A DNA stretch of 64,000 nt from UBA10649 sp963755335 (GTDB taxonomy: Bacteria; Actinomycetota; Actinomycetes; S36-B12): contig CAVWJW010000008.1 of the NCBI GenBank assembly GCA_963755335.1, forward strand, positions 1,860,001-1,924,000. Reading direction: 5' to 3'. The stretch's first letter is position 1. Each line of letters starts with the position of its first letter. Below the pieces are notes generated by a model that saw only the letters and a list, made by a program, of their open reading frames with translations, searched no databases and was not told the DNA's origin. A program made the position numbers and the translations under genes. Shown here piece after piece: positions 27,010 to 36,159 of the stretch.

Positions 27010-28525
27010 ATGACGTCGACACCAACCGCCAGGATCACGCTCGCCGACACCAAGCCGGCCGCCGCTGTCAGCGATGCACTCGTCATCGCCCTCGCGCCGG
27101 GCCGGGGCAAGAAGGTCGAGGTCGTCAGCCCCGGCCTCACCGCCGCGGTACGCACGCGGCTGACTGAGGCGTTCAACGCCGTCGGCGCCACCGGCAAGCC
27201 CGGAAACGTGGCGAAGGTCCCCGGAGGCTCCGGCGTCAAGGCCCCCGTGGTTGTCGGGGTGGGTCTGGGCGACGCCGCGAAGCAGGCGGACCCCGAGACG
27301 CTGCGGCGCTCGGTCGGCGAGGTCATCCGATCCCTGGCGGGCACCCGCCGCGTCAGCCTCGCGCTGCCCATCGCCAGCGACGACGACCTGCTGACGGTGT
27401 CGATCGCCGCCCTCCTGGCCGCCTATGACCACGTTGCCTTCCGCAGCACCTCTAGGAAGGACCGCAAGTCGCCGGTGACCAGCATCACCGTCCTCCTGGG
27501 TGCGGCCCCGACCGCCGAGCAGAAGCAGGCGGTGAAGGACATCACCGCGGTCGCCGCGGGCGTCAACCTCACCCGCGACCTCGTCAACACCCCGCCCAAT
27601 GCGCTGCCGCCGGCTGCCCTCGCCGAGGCCGCTCGCGACAGCCTCGCCGCGCTGCCCGTCGAGGTCACCATCTGGGACGAGAAGCAGCTCGCCGAACTGC
27701 AGTGCGGCGGCATCCTCGCCGTCGGCATGGGCTCGGCCAACCCGCCGCGGCTGACCCGCCTGGCGTACTCCCCGGAGGGGGCCACGACGCACCTCGCGCT
27801 CGTGGGCAAGGGCATCACCTTCGACACCGGCGGCATCTCGATCAAGCCCGCCGCCAACATGGACGAGATGAAGTCCGACATGGCCGGCGCGGCGGCCGTC
27901 CTCGGCGCCGTGAAGGCCATCGCCGAGCTCGGCCTGCCCATCCGGGTCACCGGCTGGCTCCCGTCGGCCGAGAACATGCCCGGCGGCAAGGCACAGCGTC
28001 CCGGCGACGTGATCACCATCCACGGCGGCACCACCGTCGAGGTCCTCAACACCGACGCCGAGGGCCGGCTCGTCCTCGCCGATGCACTCGTGCTCGCGGC
28101 CGAGGAGAAGCCCGACCTCATCGTCGACGTCGCAACCCTCACCGGAGCGGCCGTCGTCGCCCTGGGCAAGCGCATCGCTGGCGTCATGTCGAACGACGAC
28201 TCCTCCCGGGACGAAGGTCTGCTCGGCGGCCGACGCGGCCGGCGAGGTGTTCTGGCCGATGCCCCTGCCCGACGACCTGCGGGCGGCACTCGACTCGCGC
28301 ACGGCCGACATCGCCAACATCGGCGACCGGATGGGCGGCATGCTGTCGGCCGGCGTCTTCCTGCGGGAGTTCATCCCGGCCGGGCAGCGCTGGGTGCACG
28401 TCGACATCGCCGGCCCGTCCTTCAACGACAAGGCGCCCTACGGCTACGTGCCCAGCGGCGGCACCGGCAGCGCGGTCCGCGCCTTCGTCCAGCTCGCTGC
28501 CGAGATGGCGGACGGCCAGGCCTAG
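27010..28525 (+). CDS. pepA: Leucyl aminopeptidase, M17 family (one frame shift)
   Basis: About 504 aa. Cytosolic hexameric di-metal aminopeptidase. The catalytic region is intact: VGKGITFDTGGISIKPAANMDEMKSDMAG, GDVITIHGGTTVEVLNTDAEGRLVLADAL and TLTGAAVVALG. One extra base near 28204 (GACTCCTCCCGGGACG) splits the C-terminus, which then reads GEVFWPMPLPDD to SGGTGSAVRAFVQLA as in other PepA proteins. It corresponds to mycobacterial pepB in the same neighbourhood. Confidence 0.92.
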
Positions 28526-28528
28526 TTC

Positions 28529-28545
28529 GGGGGCCGTGTGCCCCC
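28529..28545 (+). terminator. Short GC hairpin after pepA
   Basis: GGGGGC-CGTGT-GCCCCC begins 4 bases after the pepA stop and lies before the lpdA leader. There is no T-tract. Confidence 0.5.
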
Positions 28546-28618
28546 AGCCCCGTGCGGTGGAAGGATGTGTCCGCACCCGCCCGAGCGGTTCGACCGCCGA
28601 TGACAGGAGTAACCGAAA

Positions 28619-29986
28619 GTGGCCAACGCAGACCTGGTGATCCTCGGTGGAGGCAGTGGCGGCTACGCCTGTGCGCTGCGAGCGGCGGAGCTCGGCATGT
28701 CCGTCATCCTCATCGAGAAGGACAAGCTCGGCGGGACGTGCCTGCACAATGGCTGCATCCCCACCAAGGCGCTCCTGCATGCCGCCGAGATCGCCGACTC
28801 GGCCAAGGAGAGCGCCGCATTCGGCGTCCGGGCCACGTTCGACGGCATCGACATGCCCAAGGTCAACGAGTACCGCGACGGTGTCGTCGCGCGGCTCTAC
28901 AAGGGCCTGCAGGGCCTGGTCAAGAGCCGCAACGTGACGTTCGTCGAGGGAACCGGTCGCCTGATCGCCCCCGACACCGTCGAGGTCAACGGCGAGCGCT
29001 ACACCGGCACCAACGTCGTGCTCGCTACCGGCTCGTACGCCAAGAGCCTGCCCGGACTCGACATCGGCGGCCGCATCATGACGTCGGACCAGGCGCTCAA
29101 CCTCGACTACGTCCCCAAGAGCGTGGTCGTCCTCGGCGGCGGCGTCATCGGCGTCGAGTTCGCCAGCGTCTGGAAGTCCTTCGGCGCCGACGTCACGATC
29201 GTCGAGGCTCTGCCGCACCTGGTTCCCAATGAGGACGAGGCCTGCTCCAAGGCGCTCGAGCGCGCGTTCCGCAAGCGCGGCATCAACTTCAGCCTCGGCA
29301 TCCGCTTCGCGTCCGCCACTCAGGACGACAACGGCGTGCACGTCGCGCTCGAGGACGGAAAGACGTTCGACGCCGAGCTCCTGCTCGTCGCCGTCGGCCG
29401 TGGCCCCAACGCCACCGGCATGGGCTTCGAGGAGCAGGGCGTGGCGATGGAGCGCGGCTGGGTCCTCGTTGACGAGCGCCTGCGCACGAACGTCGCCGGT
29501 GTCTTCGCGGTCGGCGACATCACTCCCGGACTGCAGCTGGCCCACCGCGGCTTCCAGCAGGGCATCTTCGTGGCCGAGGAGATCGCCGGCCTCAATCCGG
29601 TGGTCATCGCCGACGTCAACATCCCGCGGGTCACCTACTGCGAGCCTGAGGTCGCCAGCGTGGGCCTGACCGAGGTGCAGGCGCGCGAGATCCACGGCAA
29701 CAACGTCGCGACCTACGAGTACAACCTCGGCGGCAACGGCAAGAGCCAGATCCTGACCACGACCGGCTTCGTCAAGCTGGTCCAGGTGACCGACGGCCCG
29801 GTCGTCGGCATCCACATGGTCGGCTCCCGCATCGGCGAGCAGATCGGCGAGGCGCAGCTCATCGTGAACTGGGAGGCCCATCCGGAGGATGTCGCCACTC
29901 TCATCCACGCCCACCCGACCCAGAACGAGGCCCTGGGCGAGGCGCATCTCGCGCTGGCCGGCAAGCCCCTGCACGCGCACGCCTGA
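28619..29986 (+). CDS. lpdA: Dihydrolipoyl dehydrogenase (E3)
   Basis: 455 aa flavoprotein disulfide reductase that reoxidises dihydrolipoyl groups of 2-oxoacid dehydrogenases and the glycine cleavage system. FAD motif LVILGGGSGGYACALRA, redox pair GGTCLHNGCIPTKALLHAAE, NAD motif VVLGGGVIGVEFASVWKSFG, and the C-terminal His-Glu IHAHPTQNEALGE. The GTG start has AGGAG 9 bases upstream. The frame is intact. It lies 53 bases before sucB. Confidence 0.95.
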   Translation: MANADLVILGGGSGGYACALRAAELGMSVILIEKDKLGGTCLHNGCIPTKALLHAAEIADSAKESAAFGVRATFDGIDMPKVNEYRDGVVARLYKGLQGLVKSRNVTFVEGTGRLIAPDTVEVNGERYTGTNVVLATGSYAKSLPGLDIGGRIMTSDQALNLDYVPKSVVVLGGGVIGVEFASVWKSFGADVTIVEALPHLVPNEDEACSKALERAFRKRGINFSLGIRFASATQDDNGVHVALEDGKTFDAELLLVAVGRGPNATGMGFEEQGVAMERGWVLVDERLRTNVAGVFAVGDITPGLQLAHRGFQQGIFVAEEIAGLNPVVIADVNIPRVTYCEPEVASVGLTEVQAREIHGNNVATYEYNLGGNGKSQILTTTGFVKLVQVTDGPVVGIHMVGSRIGEQIGEAQLIVNWEAHPEDVATLIHAHPTQNEALGEAHLALAGKPLHAHA

Positions 29987-30039
29987 GCGCACTTACCTGA
30001 CAGCACAGAACCTGACAGCACTGAAGGAGCGCAGAAACC

Positions 30040-31761
30040 ATGTCGGTCTCCGTCACGATGCCCGCTCTGGGCGAGAGCGTCACCGAGGGCACAGTCACCC
30101 GCTGGCTGAAGAACGTCGGCGACACGATCACCGCTGACGAGCCCCTGCTCGAGGTGTCCACCGACAAGGTCGACACCGAGATCCCGGCGCCGGCCTCGGG
30201 CGTGCTCCTGGCCATCACTGTCGGCGAGGACCAGACCGTGGCCGTCGGCAGCGAGCTGGCCGTCATCGGCAGCGCCGACGAGGCCGGCAGCGCTCCTGCC
30301 CCCGTTGCAGCCCCCGCGGCAGCCCCCGCCGCCGCGCCCGAGCCCGCCGTGGCCGACGCGCCGACCCTCGCCGCCACGCCCCCGCCGGCGCCGCCCGCCG
30401 GTGCCACGACGGTCGCCAGCGGCACCGCCGTGCGCATGCCCGCCCTGGGCGAGTCCGTGACCGAGGGCACCGTCACCCGCTGGCTCAAGGCCGTCGGCGA
30501 CCCCGTCGCCGTCGACGAGCCCCTGCTCGAGGTGTCCACCGACAAGGTCGACACGGAGATCCCCGCGCCGGCCGCCGGCGTGCTGCTGTCCATCACGGTC
30601 GGCGAGGACCAGACCGTCGCCGTCGGCAGCGAGCTCGGCCTGATCGGCACGGCCGCCGCCGCGACCCCGGCCGTCACCCCGCCACCGACTCCGCTGCCCA
30701 CCTACGAGCCGGCACCCGTCCTCGCGCCGGCCGCCGCTGCACCCGCTGCACCCGCCGCACCTGCCGCGGCTACCGAGCCGGCTGGCAACGCCGACAGCTA
30801 CGTCACGCCGCTCGTGCGCCGCCTGGCCGCCCAGAACGGCGTCGATCTGGCCACCGTCACTGGCACCGGGGTCGGCGGACGGGTCCGCAAGCAGGACGTC
30901 CTCGCCGTGGTCGAGGCCAAGGCGGCGGCCGCCGCCGCAGCCACGAGCGCAGGAGCCACGGGCGCAGGAGCCGCCCCCGCGCCCAACGCAGCCGCGGCAC
31001 CGGCCGCTGCTCCCGCACCCGCCACCGCCGCCTCGCCCCTGCGCGGTCGCACCGAGAAGATGAGCCGCCTGCGCAAGGTCATCGCCGAGCGGATGGTCGA
31101 GTCGCTGCAGGTGTCCGCACAGCTCACATCCGTCGTCGAGGTCGACGTCACCCGCATCGCGGCACTGCGCAACCGGGTCAAGGGCGACTTCGAGGCGCGC
31201 GAGGGCGTCAAGCTCTCGTTCCTGCCGTTCTTCTGCAAGGCGTCCGTCGAGGCGCTCAAGCAGTTCCCCCAGGTCAACGCCACGCTCGACATGGCGGCCG
31301 GCACGGTGACGTACCACGATGCCGAGCACCTCGGGATCGCCGTCGACAGCGACCGCGGTCTCCTCGTGCCGGTAATCCGCGACGCCGGCGATCTCAACAT
31401 CGCCGGGCTGGCCCGCCGGATCGCCGACCTCGCCGACCGCACCCGCACCAACAAGCTGTCCCCGGATGAGCTCAGCGGCGGCACGTTCACGGTCACCAAC
31501 ACCGGCAGCCGGGGCGCGCTGTTCGACACCCCGATCATCAACCAGCCGCAGGTGGCCATCCTCGGGACGGGCGCGGTCGTCAAGCGGCCCATCGTGGCCA
31601 CCGACACCAACGGGCAGGATGTCATCGCCGTCCGGTCGATGGTGTACCTCGCGCTGACGTACGACCACCGACTCGTCGACGGCGCTGATGCTGCTCGCTT
31701 CCTGAGCGCCATCAAGGCTCGCCTGGAGGACGCGGCCTTCGAGGCAGAGCTCGGCATCTGA
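30040..31761 (+). CDS. sucB: Dihydrolipoamide acyltransferase (E2) with two lipoyl domains
   Basis: 573 aa. Two lipoyl domains (about residues 5-80 and 132-205), each with the lipoyl-lysine motif STDKVDTEIPAP, joined by Ala/Pro linkers. A peripheral-subunit-binding domain follows (about 253-290, YVTPLVRRLAAQNGVDLATV), and then the catalytic core ending TYDHRLVDGADAARFL. In actinobacteria this type of E2 (SucB/DlaT) can serve the pyruvate dehydrogenase and branched-chain complexes; mixed use is inferred from the lpdA-sucB-lipB-lipA setting. The succinyl/acetyl specificity is not decided by the sequence. Confidence 0.92.
   Translation: MSVSVTMPALGESVTEGTVTRWLKNVGDTITADEPLLEVSTDKVDTEIPAPASGVLLAITVGEDQTVAVGSELAVIGSADEAGSAPAPVAAPAAAPAAAPEPAVADAPTLAATPPPAPPAGATTVASGTAVRMPALGESVTEGTVTRWLKAVGDPVAVDEPLLEVSTDKVDTEIPAPAAGVLLSITVGEDQTVAVGSELGLIGTAAAATPAVTPPPTPLPTYEPAPVLAPAAAAPAAPAAPAAATEPAGNADSYVTPLVRRLAAQNGVDLATVTGTGVGGRVRKQDVLAVVEAKAAAAAAATSAGATGAGAAPAPNAAAAPAAAPAPATAASPLRGRTEKMSRLRKVIAERMVESLQVSAQLTSVVEVDVTRIAALRNRVKGDFEAREGVKLSFLPFFCKASVEALKQFPQVNATLDMAAGTVTYHDAEHLGIAVDSDRGLLVPVIRDAGDLNIAGLARRIADLADRTRTNKLSPDELSGGTFTVTNTGSRGALFDTPIINQPQVAILGTGAVVKRPIVATDTNGQDVIAVRSMVYLALTYDHRLVDGADAARFLSAIKARLEDAAFEAELGI
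30058..30651 (+). repeat. Near-identical duplicated lipoyl-domain DNA
   Basis: Two copies (about 30058-30273 and 30436-30651, offset 378 bases) encode almost the same lipoyl domain, beginning MPALGESVTEGTVTRWLK in both and ending GSELAVIG and GSELGLIG. The similarity suggests a recent duplication or continuing homogenisation. Confidence 0.75.
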
Positions 31762-31816
31762 CCCGCCCGCGGACGCCCGAGGTGCGGGCCGTCGAGCGCC
31801 ACGAGAGGGTGAGCAC

Positions 31817-32713
31817 ATGTTGGTAGCCATCACCGGCTCGTCCGGTCTCATCGGCGCGGCCCTCGTCCCGCACCTGCGCTCGGTCGGCCACGACGTCGTC
31901 CGCCTCGTCCGACGCCCCGCGACCGCAGCCGACGAGATCACGTGGGACCCGCAGGCCGGCACGGTCGATCTCGGTGCACTGGCGGGCGTCGACGGCGTCG
32001 TCAACCTCGCCGGTGCGGGCGTCGGAGACCACCGCTGGACCGATGACTACAAGACGGAGATCCTCGACAGCCGGGTCATGAGCACGCAGACCATCGCGCG
32101 GGCGATGGCCGCGCTGGACCCCCGACCACGGGTCCTGGTGTCGGGTTCGGCGATCGGCTGGTACGGCGACACGGGCGACCGCGCCGTCGACGAGACCGCG
32201 CCCAACGGGACCGGCTTCCTGGCCGGCGTGGTGCGCGACTGGGAGGCGGCCACGGCACCTGCCGCGGAGGTCGGCATCCGCGTTGTGCACGCCCGCACGG
32301 GTCTGGTCGTCTCGGGCCACGGCGGCGCCTGGGCGCGACTGTTCCCGCTGTTCAGGTTCGGGCTGGGCGGCAAGCTCGGCCCCGGGTCCCAGTACTGGTC
32401 CTACATCTCCATGCGCGACCAGGTCTGCGCCCTGCAGTTCCTGCTCGAGCAGGACCACCTGTCCGGCGCCGTCAACCTGACCGCACCCACCCCCGTCACC
32501 AACGCCGAGGTCGCGTCCACCATGGGCAAGGTGATGGGCCGACCGACCATCCTTCCCGCCCCCGCGTTCGCACTGAAGGCGGTGCTCGGCGAGTTCTCCA
32601 GCGAGGTCCTCGGCAGCATCCGGGCCGTCCCGTCGGTCCTCTCCCAAGCACAGTTCGCCTTCCAGGATCCGACGATCGAGTCTGCGGTGCGATCCGCTCT
32701 CGCCGCAGCGTGA
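31817..32713 (+). CDS. TIGR01777 family NAD(P)-binding epimerase/reductase (SDR39U1-like)
   Basis: 298 aa extended short-chain dehydrogenase. The N-terminal nucleotide motif VAITGSSGLIGAALVPHL is followed by the family's ITWDPQAGTVDLGALAGVDGVVNLAGAG, VSGSAIGWYGDTG and the C-terminal DUF1731 region LGEFSSEVLGSIRAVPSVL. The biochemical function of the family is unproved. The same gene lies between dlaT and lipB in mycobacteria (Rv2216). The next gene starts inside its stop (GTGA). Confidence 0.9.
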   Translation: MLVAITGSSGLIGAALVPHLRSVGHDVVRLVRRPATAADEITWDPQAGTVDLGALAGVDGVVNLAGAGVGDHRWTDDYKTEILDSRVMSTQTIARAMAALDPRPRVLVSGSAIGWYGDTGDRAVDETAPNGTGFLAGVVRDWEAATAPAAEVGIRVVHARTGLVVSGHGGAWARLFPLFRFGLGGKLGPGSQYWSYISMRDQVCALQFLLEQDHLSGAVNLTAPTPVTNAEVASTMGKVMGRPTILPAPAFALKAVLGEFSSEVLGSIRAVPSVLSQAQFAFQDPTIESAVRSALAAA

Positions 32714-33969
32714 CCGCACACGACGTCGTCGTCATCGGCGCCGGCCTTGCCGGCCTGGCGGCCGCGCGCCAGCTGGCGATCCACGACGTCGACGTCGTCG
32801 TCCTGGAGGCCGGCGACGAGGTGGGCGGACGCGTGCGCACCGATCGTGTCGACGGACTGCAGCTCGACCGGGGATTCCAGCTGTACAACCCCGCCTACCC
32901 CGAGCCTTCCCGCGTGCTCGACCACGACGCCCTGATGCTCCGGCCGTTCACGCCCGGCGTCATCGCGGCCACGTCGGGCGGCCCGGTGCGCCTCGCCGAC
33001 CCGCGCAAGCGGCCCGGATGGGCGGCCGATGCCCTGAGCTCGCGCTCGGGCACCCTCGCCGGCAAGGCGCGGTTCGCCCGGTACGCCTGGCGCTGCTCGC
33101 GCACTGCACCGACGGTCCTGGCGTCCTCGATCGACTTCCCGGCCGAGGTCGCCCTGCGGTCAGCAGGCATCGACGAGGGCTTCCTCGAGACCGTCCTTCG
33201 CCCGTTCCTTGCCGGCGTGTTCCTGGAGGACCGCCTCGAGACGTCGCGGCGGTTCATGGACCTCGTCCTGACCAGCTTCGTGAAGGGCTCGCCGTCGGTG
33301 CCGGCCCTGGGCATGCAGGCGATACCCCAGCAGCTGCACGACGCTCTGCCGGCGGGAACGGTGCGCCTGCGCACCGCGGCCGCGTCCGTCGACGGAGCAG
33401 CTGTGTCGACCGACGACGGAACCGTCAGCGGTCGGGCCGTCATCATCGCCACCGACCCGCAGGCGGCCGGCCGGCTGGCGCCCGGCCTGGCGATCCCCCG
33501 CGGTCGAGCCGTGACCACCTGGTACTACCTCGCCGACAGCGATCCGATGCTGCTCACCCACGGTCAGCCCGTGCTCGTCGTCGATGGCGAGCGACGCGGT
33601 CCGGTGATCAACACGGTCGTGCTGACGCACGCCGCGGGGTCCTACGCCACGCGCGGTCGCGTCCTCGTGTCCGCCTCGGCCCTCGGCGAGTGCGACGACG
33701 CCGCGACCGAGCGGCAGGTGCGCACTCAGCTGTCGGCCCTCTACGGGGTGAGCACGTCAGGCTGGGAGCACGTGGCCACGTACGCGATCCCCTATGCACT
33801 GCCCGCCATGACCGCGCCGCACGACGTCCGCAAGCCTGTGGCGCTCGGCGAGTGGCTGTACGTCGCCGGCGATCACCGGGATACCGCCTCCATCCAGGGC
33901 GCCATGGTCAGCGGCCGCCGGACCGCGGATGCCGTGATGCGCCATCTGGGAATTACAGTGTCGACATGA
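32710..33969 (+). CDS. FAD-dependent amine oxidase/desaturase-like oxidoreductase
   Basis: 419 aa from GTG 32710. Dinucleotide-binding motif VVVIGAGLAGLAAARQLA, the GG-doublet VGGRVRTDRVDGLQLDRGFQLYNP, and a C-terminal FAD motif LGEWLYVAGDHRDTASIQGAMVSGR. It resembles protoporphyrinogen-oxidase/phytoene-desaturase-like proteins. The substrate is unknown. It overlaps the SDR gene by 4 bases and the lipB start by 4 bases. Confidence 0.85.
   Translation: MTAHDVVVIGAGLAGLAAARQLAIHDVDVVVLEAGDEVGGRVRTDRVDGLQLDRGFQLYNPAYPEPSRVLDHDALMLRPFTPGVIAATSGGPVRLADPRKRPGWAADALSSRSGTLAGKARFARYAWRCSRTAPTVLASSIDFPAEVALRSAGIDEGFLETVLRPFLAGVFLEDRLETSRRFMDLVLTSFVKGSPSVPALGMQAIPQQLHDALPAGTVRLRTAAASVDGAAVSTDDGTVSGRAVIIATDPQAAGRLAPGLAIPRGRAVTTWYYLADSDPMLLTHGQPVLVVDGERRGPVINTVVLTHAAGSYATRGRVLVSASALGECDDAATERQVRTQLSALYGVSTSGWEHVATYAIPYALPAMTAPHDVRKPVALGEWLYVAGDHRDTASIQGAMVSGRRTADAVMRHLGITVST
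33954..33959 (+). promoter_or_regulatory. Candidate internal -10 (TACAGT) for lipB
   Basis: TACAGT inside the end of the preceding gene is 6 bases before the lipB ATG, so lipB may have its own leaderless promoter as well as read-through. Confidence 0.35.
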
Positions 33970-34628
33970 CGTCGCAGACGGCCACGCACGCACCCCTTGC
34001 CATCGAGCACGTGGGCTTCGGCGAGCAGGCCGTGCCCTACGAGGCGGCCTGGGAGCTGCAGCGCACCGTCCACGCCGGCGTGGTCGCCGGAAGCCGCCCC
34101 AACACGGTCCTGCTGCTCGAGCACCCGCCCGTCTACACCGCAGGTCGGCGTACCGAGCCCCTCGAGCGGCCGTTCGACGGCACACCGGTGATCGATGTCG
34201 ATCGCGGCGGCAAGATCACCTGGCATGGCCCCGGCCAGCTGGTCGGCTACCCGATCGTGCGACTGCCGAGCCCGATGGACGTCGTCGCCCACGTCCGGCG
34301 CATCGAGCTGATGCTCATCGACGTCTGTGCCCAGCTCGGCGTCGTGACGACCCAGGTGACCGGCCGCAGCGGCGTCTGGGTGGCCGCCGACGATCGCGGG
34401 CCCGACCGGAAGGTAGCCGCCATCGGGATCCGCGTGACGGAGGGCGTCACGATGCACGGGTTCGCCCTCAACTGCGACTGCGACCTCAGCTGGTTCGACC
34501 GCATCGTGCCGTGCGGGATCAAGGATGCCGAGGTGACGAGCCTGAGCAACGAGCTCGCCCGCGACGTCACGGTCACTGAGGCGCTGGCCGTGGTCGAGGC
34601 ACGACTCGGAAGGATCGTCGCGTGGTAG
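33966..34628 (+). CDS. lipB: Octanoyl-[acyl-carrier protein]:protein N-octanoyltransferase
   Basis: 220 aa. Transfers octanoate from ACP to lipoyl domains, the first step of lipoate synthesis. Motifs: LLLEHPPVYTAGRR, DRGGKITWHGPGQLVGYPIVRL, KVAAIGIRVTEGVTMHGFALN, and the catalytic Lys/Cys region VPCGIKDAEVTSL. lipA starts 7 bases before its stop. Confidence 0.95.
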   Translation: MTSQTATHAPLAIEHVGFGEQAVPYEAAWELQRTVHAGVVAGSRPNTVLLLEHPPVYTAGRRTEPLERPFDGTPVIDVDRGGKITWHGPGQLVGYPIVRLPSPMDVVAHVRRIELMLIDVCAQLGVVTTQVTGRSGVWVAADDRGPDRKVAAIGIRVTEGVTMHGFALNCDCDLSWFDRIVPCGIKDAEVTSLSNELARDVTVTEALAVVEARLGRIVAW

Positions 34629-35581
34629 ATCCCGACGGCCGCAAGCTCCTGCGCATCGAGGCGCGCAATGCCGAGGTCCCGATCGAGCGCAAGCCCGAGT
34701 GGATCCGCACGCGCCTGAAGACCGGACCCCAGTTCACCGAGATCAGCGCCCTGGTCAAGAACGAGTCCCTCCACACGGTGTGCCAGGAGGCGGGCTGCCC
34801 CAATATCTACGAGTGCTGGGAGGACCGCGAGGCCACCTTCCTCATCGGCGGCGAGCAGTGCACGCGTCGTTGCGACTTCTGCCAGATCGACACCGGTCGC
34901 CCGGCTCCCCTCGACCGTGACGAGCCCCGTCGCGTGGCCGAGTCGGTCCGGACGATGGGGCTTCGCTATGCGACGGTCACTGGCGTCGCCCGCGACGACC
35001 TCGACGACGAGGGCGCGTGGCTGTATGCGCAGACCGTCCGCGAGATCCGCTCCCTCAACCCGGACACGGGCGTCGAGGTCCTCATCCCCGACTTCTCCGG
35101 CAACCCCGTGCTGCTGACCGAGGTCTTCGAGGCGGGCCCCGCCGTGCTCGCCCACAACGTCGAGACCGTCCCCCGCCTGTTCAAGCGCATTCGCCCGGCC
35201 TTCACCTACGAGCGCAGCCTCGACGTCATCACCCAGGCGCGTGACTTCGGCCTGGTGACCAAGAGCAACCTCATCCTCGGCATGGGCGAGGAGATCGACG
35301 AGGTCCACCAGGCGCTGGCCGACCTCCACGACGCCGGCTGCGACCTCGTCACCATCACGCAGTACCTGCGACCCACCTCGCGACACCATCCGGTGCTGCG
35401 CTGGGTGCGGCCCGAGGAGTTCGTCGCCCTGGCCGATGTGGCCACGTCCATCGGCTTCGCCGGCGTGATGAGCGGACCCCTCGTGCGTTCCAGCTATCGG
35501 GCCGGCCGCCTGTACGAGCAGGCCCTCGCCGCCCGGGGAACGGGCCACAACGCGCGCATCACCGTGACGCGCACGGCATGA
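34622..35581 (+). CDS. lipA: Lipoyl synthase
   Basis: 319 aa radical-SAM enzyme that inserts two sulfurs into octanoyl domains. The auxiliary cluster cysteines are in CQEAGCPNIYEC and the SAM-cluster cysteines in CTRRCDFCQID, with DLVTITQYLRPTSRHHPV and the C-terminal GPLVRSSYRAG (RSSY). GTG start. The stop overlaps the MOSC gene start (ATGA). Confidence 0.96.
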   Translation: MVDPDGRKLLRIEARNAEVPIERKPEWIRTRLKTGPQFTEISALVKNESLHTVCQEAGCPNIYECWEDREATFLIGGEQCTRRCDFCQIDTGRPAPLDRDEPRRVAESVRTMGLRYATVTGVARDDLDDEGAWLYAQTVREIRSLNPDTGVEVLIPDFSGNPVLLTEVFEAGPAVLAHNVETVPRLFKRIRPAFTYERSLDVITQARDFGLVTKSNLILGMGEEIDEVHQALADLHDAGCDLVTITQYLRPTSRHHPVLRWVRPEEFVALADVATSIGFAGVMSGPLVRSSYRAGRLYEQALAARGTGHNARITVTRTA

Positions 35582-36105
35582 CGGCCCGGGTCGTCGCCAC
35601 CCACGTGTGGCCGGACGCCGAGGAATCACCGGTCCCCTGTGAGGAGCTCGTCCTCGACTGGGGCGGCCCGGTCGGCGACCGCCATCACGGCCTGACGATG
35701 CTGAGCAACACCCGGCAGCGCGCGGTGTTCGAGCGGGGCACCGAGATCCGCAACCACCGTCAGCTGTCGCTCGTCGACGAGTCGGAACTCGCGGAGATCG
35801 CCGAGGCGCTGGGCATCACGGCCTTGGCACCAGGCGTCATCGCCGACAACATCTGCACCCAGGGCATCCCCGACCTCACCGCGCTGCCGCGCATGACCCG
35901 GATGGTGTTCGCCGGCGGGGCGGTCATCATGCTCGGGGGCGAGAACAACCCCTGCACGATCGCCGGCGAGCTGGTCGCCGGCCGGCACGGCACGAGCCCG
36001 GAGGCCTTCCCCAAGGCCGCCATCCACCGCCGTGGGGTCACGGGCTGGGTGGAGCACCCGGGCGTCGTGCGGCCAGGCGAGCAGGTCACCCTCCACCTGC
36101 CCTGA
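35578..36105 (+). CDS. MOSC domain protein
   Basis: 175 aa, a stand-alone MOSC-like beta-barrel, the domain found in molybdenum-cofactor sulfurases and sulfur-carrier enzymes. Recognisable parts: VGDRHHGLTML, LGITALAPGVIADNICTQG and GWVEHPGVVRPGEQVTLHLP. The conserved Cys is at NNPCTIAGELV. Coupling to lipA suggests sulfur transfer or detoxification, but this is inference. Confidence 0.78.
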   Translation: MTARVVATHVWPDAEESPVPCEELVLDWGGPVGDRHHGLTMLSNTRQRAVFERGTEIRNHRQLSLVDESELAEIAEALGITALAPGVIADNICTQGIPDLTALPRMTRMVFAGGAVIMLGGENNPCTIAGELVAGRHGTSPEAFPKAAIHRRGVTGWVEHPGVVRPGEQVTLHLP

Positions 36106-36145
36106 GGCATCCACCTCCGCCGGGAGCCGTTCGACGATGCTGATC

Positions 36146-36151
36146 TAGGCT
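36146..36151 (+). promoter_or_regulatory. Candidate -10 (TAGGCT), leaderless start
   Basis: TAGGCT is 8 bases before ATG 36160, with no ribosome-binding site between. Confidence 0.5.
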
Positions 36152-36159
36152 GTCCCATC

